Of a stretch of DNA of 64,000 bases, positions 52,815 through 62,126 are shown piece by piece. The stretch is from SVFI01 sp045588655 (GTDB taxonomy: Bacteria; Bacillota; Clostridia; Lachnospirales; Lachnospiraceae). Position numbers and translations under genes: made by a program. Numbering within the stretch: the first letter of the stretch is position 1; each line of letters starts with the position of its first letter. Location of the stretch: the NCBI GenBank assembly GCA_045588655.1, contig JAZNEP010000022.1, positions 268,480 to 332,479 on the forward strand, given 5' to 3'. The notes beneath the pieces were generated by a model. That model ran no database searches. It was not told where the DNA came from and saw only the letters and a program-made list of their open reading frames with translations.

Positions 52815-53747
52815 ATGAAACTGATTTCACAAACGACAGATTTCAAAATTGAAGAAGGTTGTGCTGTAGCAGTTGGTAAGTTTGACGGAATTCACAGAGG
52901 ACATAAGCGGCTGTTGCATGAAATATTTGAAGCAAAAAAACTGGGACTGAAGACCGCTGTATTTACGTTCGATCCCTCTCCGGCTGTTTTTTTTCAAGGC
53001 GAAAATGTCAAGGAGCTTATGACGCGAGAAGAAAAGAGAATTGCGTTTGAGGAGATGGGGGTCGATTATTTGGTTGAGTATCCGTTTGGTGCCCAAACAG
53101 CAGCAGTGTCCCCGAAAGACTATGTGAATGAGTTTCTTCTGGATAAGATGAATGCAAAATTTATTGCAGCGGGTGAAGATGTCTCCTTTGGAAGAAAGGG
53201 AGCCGGAAATGCGAAACTATTAATGGAATTATCGATTCAACGCGGTGTACAGGTGCGAGTTATCAAAAAACTCTGCCATAGTGGAAGAGAAATTAGCTCT
53301 TCTTATGTGCGTCAGGAAGTAGAGAACGGAAATATGGAGCTGGTAACAGAGCTTTTGGATGAGCCGTTTTTTATCAGCGGTACAGTAGAGCGTGGCAATC
53401 AGATTGGACGAAAGCTGGGAATGCCAACCGTAAATCTGCATCCACAGCTGATGAAGATTATGCCTCCTGGAGGTGTTTATTTTTCCACTATCACATATGG
53501 ACAGCAGACTTTTTACGGAGTGACCAATATCGGCTATAAGCCAACGGTTGAGTCTGCGGACGGTAAAGGAAATCGTCTGGGGGTAGAAACCTATATCTAT
53601 GATTTTGATGAAGATATTTATGATAAAGATATCGTGGTTCATCTGCATCATTATGAGCGCGGCGAGCAAAAATTTAAAAATTTGGACGAGCTTAGAGAAG
53701 CAATTCAAGGCGATGTGGAGAAGGGAAAAAAATATTTTGGTATATAG
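52815..53747 (+). CDS. ribF: Bifunctional riboflavin kinase / FAD synthetase
   Basis: Converts riboflavin to FMN and FAD. The 310-residue protein has the adenylyltransferase motif GKFDGIHRGHKRLL, FDPSP, the ISSSYVR signature and the flavokinase motif GNQIGRKLGMPTVNL with YGVTNIGYKPT. Last gene of the rimP operon; no strong terminator follows, only a weak GTAAA/TTTAC hairpin (53756-53769). Confidence 0.96.
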   Translation: MKLISQTTDFKIEEGCAVAVGKFDGIHRGHKRLLHEIFEAKKLGLKTAVFTFDPSPAVFFQGENVKELMTREEKRIAFEEMGVDYLVEYPFGAQTAAVSPKDYVNEFLLDKMNAKFIAAGEDVSFGRKGAGNAKLLMELSIQRGVQVRVIKKLCHSGREISSSYVRQEVENGNMELVTELLDEPFFISGTVERGNQIGRKLGMPTVNLHPQLMKIMPPGGVYFSTITYGQQTFYGVTNIGYKPTVESADGKGNRLGVETYIYDFDEDIYDKDIVVHLHHYERGEQKFKNLDELREAIQGDVEKGKKYFGI

Positions 53748-53764
53748 TCTTTCCGGTAAAATAC

Positions 53765-53793
53765 TTTACAAACATTTTTTTTTGAGATAGAAT
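53765..53793 (+). promoter_or_regulatory. Predicted glnA promoter
   Basis: TTTACA (53765-53770) and TAGAAT (53788-53793) are 17 bases apart; the spacer contains nine T. Transcription would begin near 53800, leaving a leader of about 130 bases. Confidence 0.6.
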
Positions 53794-53819
53794 TGACCTT
53801 GCGAAGGGAAATATGGAAA

Positions 53820-53833
53820 TGGCAAAGGTGTCA
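53820..53833 (+). promoter_or_regulatory. Candidate ANTAR-type hexaloop in the glnA leader
   Basis: TGGC (53820-53823) and GTCA (53830-53833) pair (one G-U) around the six-base loop AAAGGT, with A at loop position 1 and G at 4, the pattern known for ANTAR targets. It shares bases with the 5' arm of the terminator beginning at 53827, so the two structures exclude each other. The second hexaloop usually found nearby is not apparent. Confidence 0.45.
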
Positions 53834-53871
53834 AAAGACTCGGGTTCGGGTTATTTTTGATGCCTTTTTTT
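53827..53871 (+). terminator. Leader terminator (attenuator) before glnA
   Basis: GGTGTCAAAA (53827-53836) pairs with TTTTGATGCC (53855-53864) with two wobble pairs; an inner stem (53838-53841 with 53848-53851) closes the loop, and seven T follow at 53865-53871. It lies between the promoter and the glnA start, so it should control read-through. Confidence 0.7.
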
Positions 53872-53930
53872 GTTTTCTGTCATGGGACGGATGGCAACAG
53901 AGAATACCGTTGGAAAAGGAGAGAAAAAGC

Positions 53931-55226
53931 ATGACTAAAAATGAAATTTTAGAATGGATTGAACAGGAAGATGTGGAATTTATTCGTCTGCAGTTTACGG
54001 ATATGTTCGGTAATCTAAAAAATGTGGCTGTCACAGCAAATCAGTTTGCAAGAGTGCTGGAAAATAAATACGTGTTTGAAGGATCTGCGCTATTTGATGA
54101 GTTTCAGTCATGCGAAGAGGATTTGTATTTATACCCGGATTTGGATACTTTTGTGGTACTGCCATGGAGACCACAGCAGGGAAAGGTTGCAAGACTTTTG
54201 TGTGATGTTCATTATGAGGATGGTTCGGACTGTGAAATGAGCCCGCGAACGATTCTAAAAAATGTTTTGGCAAAAGCAAAAGCAAAAGGGTATGAATTCT
54301 ATGTAGATCCGGAGTGTGAATTCTTTCTTTTTCATTCGGATGAAGACGGAAGGCCTACGACGCTGACCCATGAGGAAGCAGGATATATGTCGGTGGGACC
54401 GATTGATTTGGGAGAAAATGCAAGACGGGACATGGTGATGGCGCTGGAACAGATGGGATTTGAGATTGAGTCCTCACACCACGAAAAAGCACCGGCACAG
54501 CATGAGATTGTGTTTCGAGGAGCAGATGCGCTTACGATTGCAGATTCGATTGTGACGTTTAAAAGTGCAGTGAAATCGATTGCAAGACGGTTCGGACTTC
54601 ATGCCTCATTTATGCCAAAGCCGAAAAAGAGTGTGGCAGGTTCCGGAATGCATATGAATCTTTCGGTTTATAGCGGCGGAAGAAATATTTTTAATGCGAA
54701 AGATCAAAAAATGCGAGAGGAAGCAGATTGGTTTATGGGAGGGCTATTAGCACATGCAAAGGGCATGTGTGCGATTACCAATCCGTTAGTCAACTCCTAT
54801 AAAAGAATCAATTCCGGATTTGAGGCACCAAAAGAGATTGCATGGTCGAAGAAAAATCATAATGCTCTATTGCGGTTGCATGCAAGACCGGGAGAAGATA
54901 CAAAGATTGAAATCCGTTTTCCGGACTCATCTGCCAACCCTTATTTGGTGCTTGCTACCTGTATCATGGCAGGTATGGAGGGAATGGAACAAAAAATAAC
55001 CGCAGGAAAAACGTATCAGGAATTGAAGGAGGAACATAAGGAGATGACTCAGCTTCCGGGTACGTTAAAAGAAGCAATTTCAGAGATTCAGAAGGACGAG
55101 CTGATGGCGGATGTGCTTGGAAACAGATTTCTTTCTATATATGTGAATGCTAAGATGGCAGAGTGGAAGGAATATATGGAAGAAGTGTCAGACTGGGAAA
55201 TACGTAAATATTTAAATCGAGTATAG
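53931..55226 (+). CDS. glnA: Glutamine synthetase (type I)
   Basis: Makes glutamine from glutamate, ammonia and ATP. The 431-residue protein has the N-terminal beta-grasp (FIRLQFTDMFGNLKNVAV), the metal-site segment YVDPECEFFLF, the HHEKAPAQHEI motif, the ATP region SFMPKPKKSVAGSGMHMNLS, NSYKRINSGFEAP and EIRFPDSSANPYL. The adenylylation Tyr site is not evident. AAGGAGAG at 53916-53923 fixes ATG 53931. Upstream leader carries a terminator and the next gene encodes an ANTAR protein, so control is likely by antitermination. Confidence 0.95.
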   Translation: MTKNEILEWIEQEDVEFIRLQFTDMFGNLKNVAVTANQFARVLENKYVFEGSALFDEFQSCEEDLYLYPDLDTFVVLPWRPQQGKVARLLCDVHYEDGSDCEMSPRTILKNVLAKAKAKGYEFYVDPECEFFLFHSDEDGRPTTLTHEEAGYMSVGPIDLGENARRDMVMALEQMGFEIESSHHEKAPAQHEIVFRGADALTIADSIVTFKSAVKSIARRFGLHASFMPKPKKSVAGSGMHMNLSVYSGGRNIFNAKDQKMREEADWFMGGLLAHAKGMCAITNPLVNSYKRINSGFEAPKEIAWSKKNHNALLRLHARPGEDTKIEIRFPDSSANPYLVLATCIMAGMEGMEQKITAGKTYQELKEEHKEMTQLPGTLKEAISEIQKDELMADVLGNRFLSIYVNAKMAEWKEYMEEVSDWEIRKYLNRV

Positions 55227-55238
55227 CGAGGTGGCCAC

Positions 55239-55784
55239 ATGGGCAGTATTATTGTAGCGATGCCCAAAATGGAAGATGCAAAAAAGATCAGTGAAATGCT
55301 AAAATCTCGAGGATTACAAACAATAGAGATATGTACGACCGGGTCCGGTATTTTATCCAAAGTTCATAATCTGGATTATGGAATTGTGATATGCACAAGA
55401 AAATATAAGGATATGTGCTGGAACGAAATTGCAGATAATCTTCCGGACTATTTTGAAATGCTGCTGCTCATCTCGAAGGAAAGCATAGAGGAATATCAAC
55501 CGGATGTACAGACGATTCCGATGCCGTTTCGAGTCATTGATTTTGTCAATGAAGTAGAGAGGACGCTAAGGCGCCTTGATCGCTGCGTGGGTAAGCGAAG
55601 CGGTAGGCCACAAAAGCGAAGCAAGGAAGAGCAGGCGTACATTGATAAGGCTAAAAGAATCCTGATGGATCGAAACCACATGACAGAACCGGAGGCGTTC
55701 CGATACATTCAAAAGAGCAGTATGGATGCATGTACAAGCATGGTGGAAACTTCAAAGCGGATCTTAGATAATTTTGCTGATTAG
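55239..55784 (+). CDS. ANTAR-domain antiterminator with degenerate receiver
   Basis: ANTAR proteins bind leader RNA and prevent termination. The 181-residue protein has an N-terminal receiver-like fold (1-115) and a C-terminal ANTAR domain (about 134-180: DKAKRILMDRNHMTEPEAFRYIQKSSMD). The receiver lacks the phosphoacceptor: the usual aspartate region is IVICTRKYKDM, and the N-terminal acidic pair is replaced by VAMPKMED. Phosphorylation is therefore unlikely. It begins 12 bases after glnA with GAGGTGG. A similar glnA-linked ANTAR protein (NitR/GlnR) is known in Clostridium. Confidence 0.88.
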   Translation: MGSIIVAMPKMEDAKKISEMLKSRGLQTIEICTTGSGILSKVHNLDYGIVICTRKYKDMCWNEIADNLPDYFEMLLLISKESIEEYQPDVQTIPMPFRVIDFVNEVERTLRRLDRCVGKRSGRPQKRSKEEQAYIDKAKRILMDRNHMTEPEAFRYIQKSSMDACTSMVETSKRILDNFAD

Positions 55785-55814
55785 AGGGCATATTCTGAAA
55801 AGGGAGATTATACA

Positions 55815-57314
55815 ATGCACAAGACAATGCAACTTTATGAAGGAAAGGAAAAAAATGTTTCTAGGATGACAGACAGATATCAGAGCCCGCTGTCTGAACG
55901 ATACGCAAGCAAAGAGATGCAGTACATTTTTTCGCCGGATATGAAATTTCGCACATGGAGAAAGCTTTGGATTGCACTTGCTGAGACGGAAAAGGAACTG
56001 GGACTTAGTCAAGACGGAGAACCTGTAATTACGGATGAAATGATTGAGGAGCTTAAGAGCCATGCGGAAGATATCAATTACGAGGTAGCTAAAGAGCGTG
56101 AGAAACAGGTGCGCCACGATGTCATGAGTCATGTGTATGCGTACGGGAAGCAGTGTCCGAAGGCGGCGGGAATTATTCATCTCGGAGCAACGTCCTGTTA
56201 TGTGGGAGATAATACGGATATTATTGTTATGACAGAGGCGCTGCGACTGATAAAGAAAAAACTGATCAATGTGATTCAGGTACTGGCTGATTTTGCGGAA
56301 GAATATAAAGGATTACCGACACTGGGATTTACGCATTTCCAGCCGGCTCAGCCGACAACCGTTGGAAAGCGTGCATGCTTGTGGATACAGGAATTCTTAC
56401 TGGACATGGAAGAGCTTGAATTTGTACTTTCGAATATGAAACTGCTTGGATCGAAAGGAACCACAGGAACCCAAGCTTCTTTCCTGGAATTGTTCGATGG
56501 AGATCAGGAGACAATCGATAAGATTGATCCGATGATTGCCCGTAAAATGGGGTATGAAGACTGTTATACGGTTTCAGGACAGACGTATTCCAGGAAAATT
56601 GATACAAGAGTACTTAACGTGCTTGCTCAGATTGCGGCAAGTGCGCATAAGATGAGTAACGACATTCGTCTGCTGCAGCATCTGAAAGAAATCGAAGAAC
56701 CATTTGAGAAAGATCAGATTGGTTCCTCAGCTATGGCATATAAGAGAAATCCGATGCGAAGTGAAAGAATAGCATCTTTAGCACGCTTTGTTATGGTGGA
56801 TGCGCTAAATCCGGCGATGACTTCAGCGACGCAATGGTTTGAGCGGACGCTGGATGATTCGGCCAATAAGAGACTCGCCATCCCCGAAGGTTTCCTGGCC
56901 GTCGATGGAATTCTTGATTTATGTCTCAATGTAGTGGATGGACTCGTTGTTTATCCAAAGGTGATTGAAAAAAGATTGATGAGTGAGTTGCCATTTATGA
57001 CAACAGAAAACATTATGATGGATGCGGTAAAAAAAGGTGGAAATCGACAAGAACTCCATGAACGTATCCGGGAGCTTTCGATGAAAGCGGCGCGGGGGAT
57101 AAAAATAGAAGGGGAAGACAACCATTTACTTAAACTGATTGCAGAAGATGAAGCATTCCGGATGTCGCTGGAAGAATTAGAGGAAATGATGGACCCGGTA
57201 AAATATGTCGGTCGCTCGAAAGAGCAGGTTGAGGCTTTTCTTAAAAGCCAGATTCGTCCGTTACTTGAGGCTAACTCAGAACTATTGGGAATGTCAGTAG
57301 AAATCAATGTATAA
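55815..57314 (+). CDS. purB: Adenylosuccinate lyase
   Basis: Acts twice in purine synthesis (SAICAR and adenylosuccinate cleavage). The 499-residue protein has the fumarase/aspartase-family regions HLGATSCYVGDNTD, GFTHFQPAQPTTVGKR and the signature SSAMAYKRNPMRSERI. ATG 55815 with AAAAGGGAG upstream gives a 17-residue N-terminal extension compared with the common start at ATG 55866 (MTDRYQSPLSERYASKEM), which has almost no ribosome site. Confidence 0.95.
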   Translation: MHKTMQLYEGKEKNVSRMTDRYQSPLSERYASKEMQYIFSPDMKFRTWRKLWIALAETEKELGLSQDGEPVITDEMIEELKSHAEDINYEVAKEREKQVRHDVMSHVYAYGKQCPKAAGIIHLGATSCYVGDNTDIIVMTEALRLIKKKLINVIQVLADFAEEYKGLPTLGFTHFQPAQPTTVGKRACLWIQEFLLDMEELEFVLSNMKLLGSKGTTGTQASFLELFDGDQETIDKIDPMIARKMGYEDCYTVSGQTYSRKIDTRVLNVLAQIAASAHKMSNDIRLLQHLKEIEEPFEKDQIGSSAMAYKRNPMRSERIASLARFVMVDALNPAMTSATQWFERTLDDSANKRLAIPEGFLAVDGILDLCLNVVDGLVVYPKVIEKRLMSELPFMTTENIMMDAVKKGGNRQELHERIRELSMKAARGIKIEGEDNHLLKLIAEDEAFRMSLEELEEMMDPVKYVGRSKEQVEAFLKSQIRPLLEANSELLGMSVEINV

Positions 57315-57329
57315 AGTGAGGTAAATCAA

Positions 57330-58613
57330 ATGGTCAAGGCAGTAGTTGGAGCAAACTGGGGAGATGAAGGAAAAGGAAAAATTACAGATATGCTGGCGAT
57401 GAATGCAGATTACATCGTGCGATATCAAGGAGGAGCAAATGCAGGACATACCATTGTAAACTCATATGGAAAGTTTGCACTGCATACATTGCCATCCGGT
57501 GTATTTTATAACCATACCACAAGCATCATTGGGAATGGAGTCGCACTCAATATACCTATTTTGTTTGAGGAAGTTAATTCTCTTATAGAAAAAGGAGTTC
57601 CGGCACCGAAGATTCTTGTTTCCGACAGAGCACAGATTGTGATGCCTTACCATATACTGTTTGATCAGTATGAAGAGGAGCGATTAGGGAAAAAGTCATT
57701 TGGTTCGACCAAATCGGGAATCGCACCTTTTTATTCAGATAAATATGCAAAGATCGGTTTTCAGGTAAGTGAATTATTTGATGAGGAAGGACTGATAGAA
57801 AAGCTGCATAGAGTGGTGGAACAAAAGAATGTGATATTGAAGCATTTGTATCACAAACCACTGCTGGATGAGGAGGAGCTTCAAGACACCCTTGCAAAAT
57901 ATCGCGATATGGTGGCCCCTTATGTGGGTGATGTTTCTTATGTACTCCATGAAGCAATTAGTCAAAACAAAGAAATTCTGCTAGAAGGTCAGCTTGGCAC
58001 TTTGAAAGATCCGGATCACGGGATTTATCCGATGGTAACTTCATCCTCTACGTTGGCAGCTTACGGAGCAATCGGAGCGGGTATCCCGCCGTATGAGATA
58101 GTGCAGATTATCACGGTGTGCAAAGCGTATTCTTCCGCAGTCGGAGCCGGAGCCTTCGTGAGTGAGATTTTTGGAGAAGAGGCGGATGAACTTAGGAGAA
58201 GAGGCGGTGATGGCGGTGAATATGGTGCTACAACCGGGAGACCTCGCAGAATGGGCTGGTTTGACTGTGTGGCATCCAAATACGGATGCCAAATGCAGGG
58301 AACCACGGATGTTGCATTCACCGTGCTTGATGTATTAGGGTATTTGGATGAAATTCCGGTCTGCGTCGGTTATGAAATAGACGGCAGAGTGACCACGGAA
58401 TTTCCTGTGACTCATTTGCTTGAAAAGGCAAAACCGGTGTTTGAAGTGCTCCCTGGATGGAAGTGTGATATCAGAGGAATTAGGGAATACGGAAGTCTTC
58501 CGGAAAATTGTCGCAATTATATTGAGTTTATTGAAGAAAAAATCGGTTATCCGATCACAATGATTTCAAACGGACCGGATCGGGAAAGCATTATTTATAG
58601 GAAAGTAGGATAG
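57330..58613 (+). CDS. purA: Adenylosuccinate synthetase
   Basis: Joins IMP and aspartate using GTP, first step to AMP. The 427-residue protein has the P-loop-like VVGANWGDEGKGKITDML, YQGGANAGHTIV, STKSGIAPFYSDK and TTGRPRRMGWFDCVASKYG. GTGAGG precedes ATG 57330. Together with purB it forms the AMP branch. Confidence 0.96.
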   Translation: MVKAVVGANWGDEGKGKITDMLAMNADYIVRYQGGANAGHTIVNSYGKFALHTLPSGVFYNHTTSIIGNGVALNIPILFEEVNSLIEKGVPAPKILVSDRAQIVMPYHILFDQYEEERLGKKSFGSTKSGIAPFYSDKYAKIGFQVSELFDEEGLIEKLHRVVEQKNVILKHLYHKPLLDEEELQDTLAKYRDMVAPYVGDVSYVLHEAISQNKEILLEGQLGTLKDPDHGIYPMVTSSSTLAAYGAIGAGIPPYEIVQIITVCKAYSSAVGAGAFVSEIFGEEADELRRRGGDGGEYGATTGRPRRMGWFDCVASKYGCQMQGTTDVAFTVLDVLGYLDEIPVCVGYEIDGRVTTEFPVTHLLEKAKPVFEVLPGWKCDIRGIREYGSLPENCRNYIEFIEEKIGYPITMISNGPDRESIIYRKVG

Positions 58614-58616
58614 GAT

Positions 58617-60458
58617 ATGTGTGGAATTGTAGGATATATAGGAACAAAGCAGGCGGCGCCGATACTTTTGGACGGATTGTCAAAGCTGGAGTACAGAGGG
58701 TATGATTCAGCCGGTATTTCCGTGCGAAATCTGGACAATAACAGCATCGATACCGTAAAGGCAAAAGGCCGGTTAAAGGTGTTGGCAGAAAAGACAGATG
58801 ACGGAAACGCGTTGAGAGGAACCAGTGGAATCGGACATACCAGATGGGCGACTCATGGTGAGCCATCGGAGCTTAATGCCCATCCGCACTGCAGCGATGA
58901 TGAAAAAGTAGTCATCGTGCACAATGGTATTATTGAAAATTACATTGAATTGAAAGATAAACTGGTGAAAGCCGGATATCAGTTCTATTCACAGACGGAT
59001 ACAGAAGTGGCTGCAAAATTAATTGATTATTATGATAAAAAGCTGGACGGAGAGCATCTGGAAGCATTATCGCAGGCTATGCTACGTATCCGTGGTTCTT
59101 ATGCACTCGGAGTTATGTTTGCAGATTGTCCGGATTGTATTTATGCAGTACGTAAAGATAGTCCTTTGATTGTAGGAAAAAGTGACGATGGAGTGTATAT
59201 CGCATCCGATGTTCCGGCAATTTTAAAGTATGCAAAACATGTGTACTATATTGATAATATGGAAATCGCAGTCTTGCAGAAAAACAGTATTGATTTTTAT
59301 AATGTGGACAGAGAACCATTGAGCAAAGAAATGGTAGAAATCAAGTGGGATGCTGAAGTGGCTGAGAAAGGCGGCTTTGAGCATTTTATGATGAAGGAGA
59401 TCTATGAGCAGCCAAAGGCGGTTTCAGATACTTATGGCGCTTATGTATGTGACGATGCCATTGAGCTGTCGGAAAGTGGTTTGACGGAGGAGAAGTTAAA
59501 GCAGCTGGAGCGAATCTATATTGTGGCGTGTGGATCGGCTTATCATGTCGGTATGGTAGGAAAATACGTGATTGAAGAATTGACAGGAATACCGGTGGAG
59601 GTTGATTTTGCTTCGGAATTCCGCTATCGCAATCCGCGTATCATTAAAAATTCGCTCGTAGTGATTATCTCACAATCCGGAGAAACAGCAGATTCGCTGG
59701 CGGCACTTCGGCTGGCGAGAGAGCATGGAATTGATACACTGGGGATTGTCAATGTGCTTGGCTCAAGTATTGCAAGAGAGGCAGACTATGTGATGTATAC
59801 ATACGCCGGCCCGGAAATATCGGTGGCCACGACCAAAGCATACAGCGCACAGTTGATTGCAATTTATCTATTTGCCATGAAGCTGGCAGAATGCAAAGAG
59901 ATGCTGACAGAGGAAGAGCAGAAGGATCTCCTTGCGGAACTGAAAAAACTGCCTGACAAAATTCACAAGATTCTGGAGGATAAAGAGCGTATTCAATGGT
60001 TTGCGACGAAATATGCCAATGCAAAGAGTATTTTCTTTATCGGAAGAGGAATCGATTATGGAATCTGTCTTGAGGGAAGTTTAAAGCTGAAAGAAATCAG
60101 CTATATTCATTCGGAGGCGTACGCGGCGGGAGAGTTAAAGCACGGAACCATTAGTCTGGTGGAAGAAGGGACCCTTGTCATTGGTGTCTTGACCAGAAGC
60201 GAGCTTTTTGAAAAGAGCATCAGCAATATGGTAGAGGTAAAAAGTCGTGGAGCTTATTTGATGGGAGTAACATCCTACGGAAACTACAACATAGAAGAAA
60301 CCGCAGATTTTTCCGTATATGTACCAAAAACATCGCGCTATTTTGCAACATCCTTAGCGATTATTCCGCTACAGCTTTTGGCTTATTATGTCAGTGTAGC
60401 CAAGGGACTTGATGTGGATAAACCAAGAAACCTTGCAAAGAGTGTAACGGTGGAATAA
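58617..60458 (+). CDS. glmS: Glutamine-fructose-6-phosphate aminotransferase
   Basis: Makes glucosamine-6-phosphate for peptidoglycan. The 613-residue protein begins MCGIVGYIG with the catalytic Cys after Met removal, has the glutaminase core (GHTRWATHGEPSELNAHPH) and two SIS domains (CGSAYHVGMVGKY, ISQSGETADSLAALR, and the C-terminal KPRNLAKSVTVE). It lies three bases after purA, so there is no room for a glmS ribozyme. Confidence 0.97.
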   Translation: MCGIVGYIGTKQAAPILLDGLSKLEYRGYDSAGISVRNLDNNSIDTVKAKGRLKVLAEKTDDGNALRGTSGIGHTRWATHGEPSELNAHPHCSDDEKVVIVHNGIIENYIELKDKLVKAGYQFYSQTDTEVAAKLIDYYDKKLDGEHLEALSQAMLRIRGSYALGVMFADCPDCIYAVRKDSPLIVGKSDDGVYIASDVPAILKYAKHVYYIDNMEIAVLQKNSIDFYNVDREPLSKEMVEIKWDAEVAEKGGFEHFMMKEIYEQPKAVSDTYGAYVCDDAIELSESGLTEEKLKQLERIYIVACGSAYHVGMVGKYVIEELTGIPVEVDFASEFRYRNPRIIKNSLVVIISQSGETADSLAALRLAREHGIDTLGIVNVLGSSIAREADYVMYTYAGPEISVATTKAYSAQLIAIYLFAMKLAECKEMLTEEEQKDLLAELKKLPDKIHKILEDKERIQWFATKYANAKSIFFIGRGIDYGICLEGSLKLKEISYIHSEAYAAGELKHGTISLVEEGTLVIGVLTRSELFEKSISNMVEVKSRGAYLMGVTSYGNYNIEETADFSVYVPKTSRYFATSLAIIPLQLLAYYVSVAKGLDVDKPRNLAKSVTVE

Positions 60459-60548
60459 GGCAGTTATAGAATGGAGCAGTAAAGTAAAATATAGAGTAAA
60501 GATATGGAACAGAGTATAAGAATATAGTGCCAGAAAAGGATAATGTGT

Positions 60549-62093
60549 ATGACAAAGGAATTGATAATCGTCATTGATTTTGGTGGACAATACAATCAGT
60601 TGGTAGCCCGGCGTGTCAGAGAATGTAATGTATATTGTGAGATTTATTCATATAAGACAGCGATTGATAAAATAAAAGAATTAAATCCGAAAGGTATTAT
60701 TTTAACCGGTGGACCGTCGAGCTGCTACGAAGAAGGAGCAGCCGTTTGCAGCAAAGAGTTGTTTGAACTTGGAATTCCGGTACTTGGAATCTGTTATGGG
60801 GCACAATTGATGAACCATTTACTTGGAGGCGAGGTAACAAAGGCACCGGTTAGAGAATATGGAAAAACAAAGGTGGAGGTTGACATAACTTCTTTGTTAT
60901 TCCAAGAGGTGCAGCCAATCACCAATTGCTGGATGAGCCATTTTGATTTTATTAAAAGAGCTGCGGATGGATTTGAGATTATCGGACGTACCAAAGACTG
61001 TCCGGTAGCAGCAACGCAGGATAAAGATAGAAAATTATACACTGTTCAGTTTCATCCGGAAGTGCTTCATTCGGAGGAAGGAACCACAATGCTGCGCAAT
61101 TTTGTGAAAGAAATATGCGGATGCAGCGGGGACTGGAAGATGGAGACATTTGTAACTGAGAAAATCCAAGAAATCCGTAAAAAAGTCGGTGAGGGAAACG
61201 TATTATGCGCCCTGTCGGGAGGCGTGGATTCGTCGGTGGCAGCCGTTCTTTTGTCAAAGGCAATCGGAAAGCAGCTCACCTGCGTGTTTGTGGATCATGG
61301 TCTGCTTCGTAAGAATGAAGGGGATGATGTGGAGCGAATTTTTGGGGAACAAGGTGACTATGACCTCAATTTTATCCGTGTCAATGCACAGGAAGAGTTT
61401 TACAGTAAATTAGCCAAAGTAACCGACCCGGAGACAAAGAGAAAGACAATTGGAGAGGAATTTATCCGTGTCTTTGAGCGGGAAGCAAAAAAAATCGGTG
61501 CGGTTGATTTTCTGGTACAGGGAACTATTTATCCGGACGTAGTAGAAAGTGGACTTGGAGGAGAATCGGCGGTCATCAAATCACACCATAATGTAGGAGG
61601 TTTGCCATCCTGTGTGGAGTTTAAAGAAATCATGGAGCCGCTTCGTGATTTGTTTAAGGACGAAGTACGTAAAGTGGGATTGGAACTTGGACTTCCAAGG
61701 CATCTTGTATTTCGCCAGCCATTCCCGGGACCTGGACTTGGGGTACGTATTGTCGGAGAAGTGACAAGAGAAAAAGTAATTATGGTACAGGATACAGATG
61801 CAATTTTTCGAGAAGAGTTAGCAAAAGCTAATCTTACCGATGAAATCGGACAGTATTTTGCTGCCCTTACCAATATGCGAAGCGTAGGCGTTATGGGAGA
61901 TGAGCGTACATACGATTACGCTGTGGTACTGCGAGCAGTAAACACAATCGATTTCATGACTGCGGAAGCAACGGATATTCCGTACGAAATACTCCAGAAA
62001 GTAATGAACCGTATTATCAATGAGGTAAAAGGTGTCAATCGAGTGTTTTATGATTTAACAAGTAAGCCGGCGGGAACGATTGAGTTTGAGTAA
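60549..62093 (+). CDS. guaA: GMP synthase (glutamine-hydrolysing)
   Basis: Converts XMP to GMP using glutamine and ATP. The 514-residue protein has the class I amidotransferase (GICYGAQLM with Cys; QFHPEVLHSEEG with His/Glu), the ATP-pyrophosphatase loop ALSGGVDSSVAAVLL, and the C-terminal dimerisation domain (RQPFPGPGLGVRI, SKPAGTIEFE). AAAAGGA at 60534-60540 favours ATG 60549 over ATG 60543. The 84-base gap from glmS shows no terminator or purine riboswitch. Confidence 0.97.
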   Translation: MTKELIIVIDFGGQYNQLVARRVRECNVYCEIYSYKTAIDKIKELNPKGIILTGGPSSCYEEGAAVCSKELFELGIPVLGICYGAQLMNHLLGGEVTKAPVREYGKTKVEVDITSLLFQEVQPITNCWMSHFDFIKRAADGFEIIGRTKDCPVAATQDKDRKLYTVQFHPEVLHSEEGTTMLRNFVKEICGCSGDWKMETFVTEKIQEIRKKVGEGNVLCALSGGVDSSVAAVLLSKAIGKQLTCVFVDHGLLRKNEGDDVERIFGEQGDYDLNFIRVNAQEEFYSKLAKVTDPETKRKTIGEEFIRVFEREAKKIGAVDFLVQGTIYPDVVESGLGGESAVIKSHHNVGGLPSCVEFKEIMEPLRDLFKDEVRKVGLELGLPRHLVFRQPFPGPGLGVRIVGEVTREKVIMVQDTDAIFREELAKANLTDEIGQYFAALTNMRSVGVMGDERTYDYAVVLRAVNTIDFMTAEATDIPYEILQKVMNRIINEVKGVNRVFYDLTSKPAGTIEFE

Positions 62094-62126
62094 AATCCGC
62101 TGGCAGTCTGAAGGTGGTGAAGAGAA

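Noticed and set aside
53794..53930. Cyanobacterial-type glnA glutamine riboswitch
   Set aside because: The conserved core of that class is not seen; the ANTAR gene next door gives a better explanation.
58590..58616. glmS ribozyme before glmS
   Set aside because: Only three bases lie between purA and glmS, so no ribozyme can fit.
60459..60548. Purine riboswitch before guaA
   Set aside because: The 90-base gap lacks the conserved three-way junction and loop sequences, and no terminator is present.
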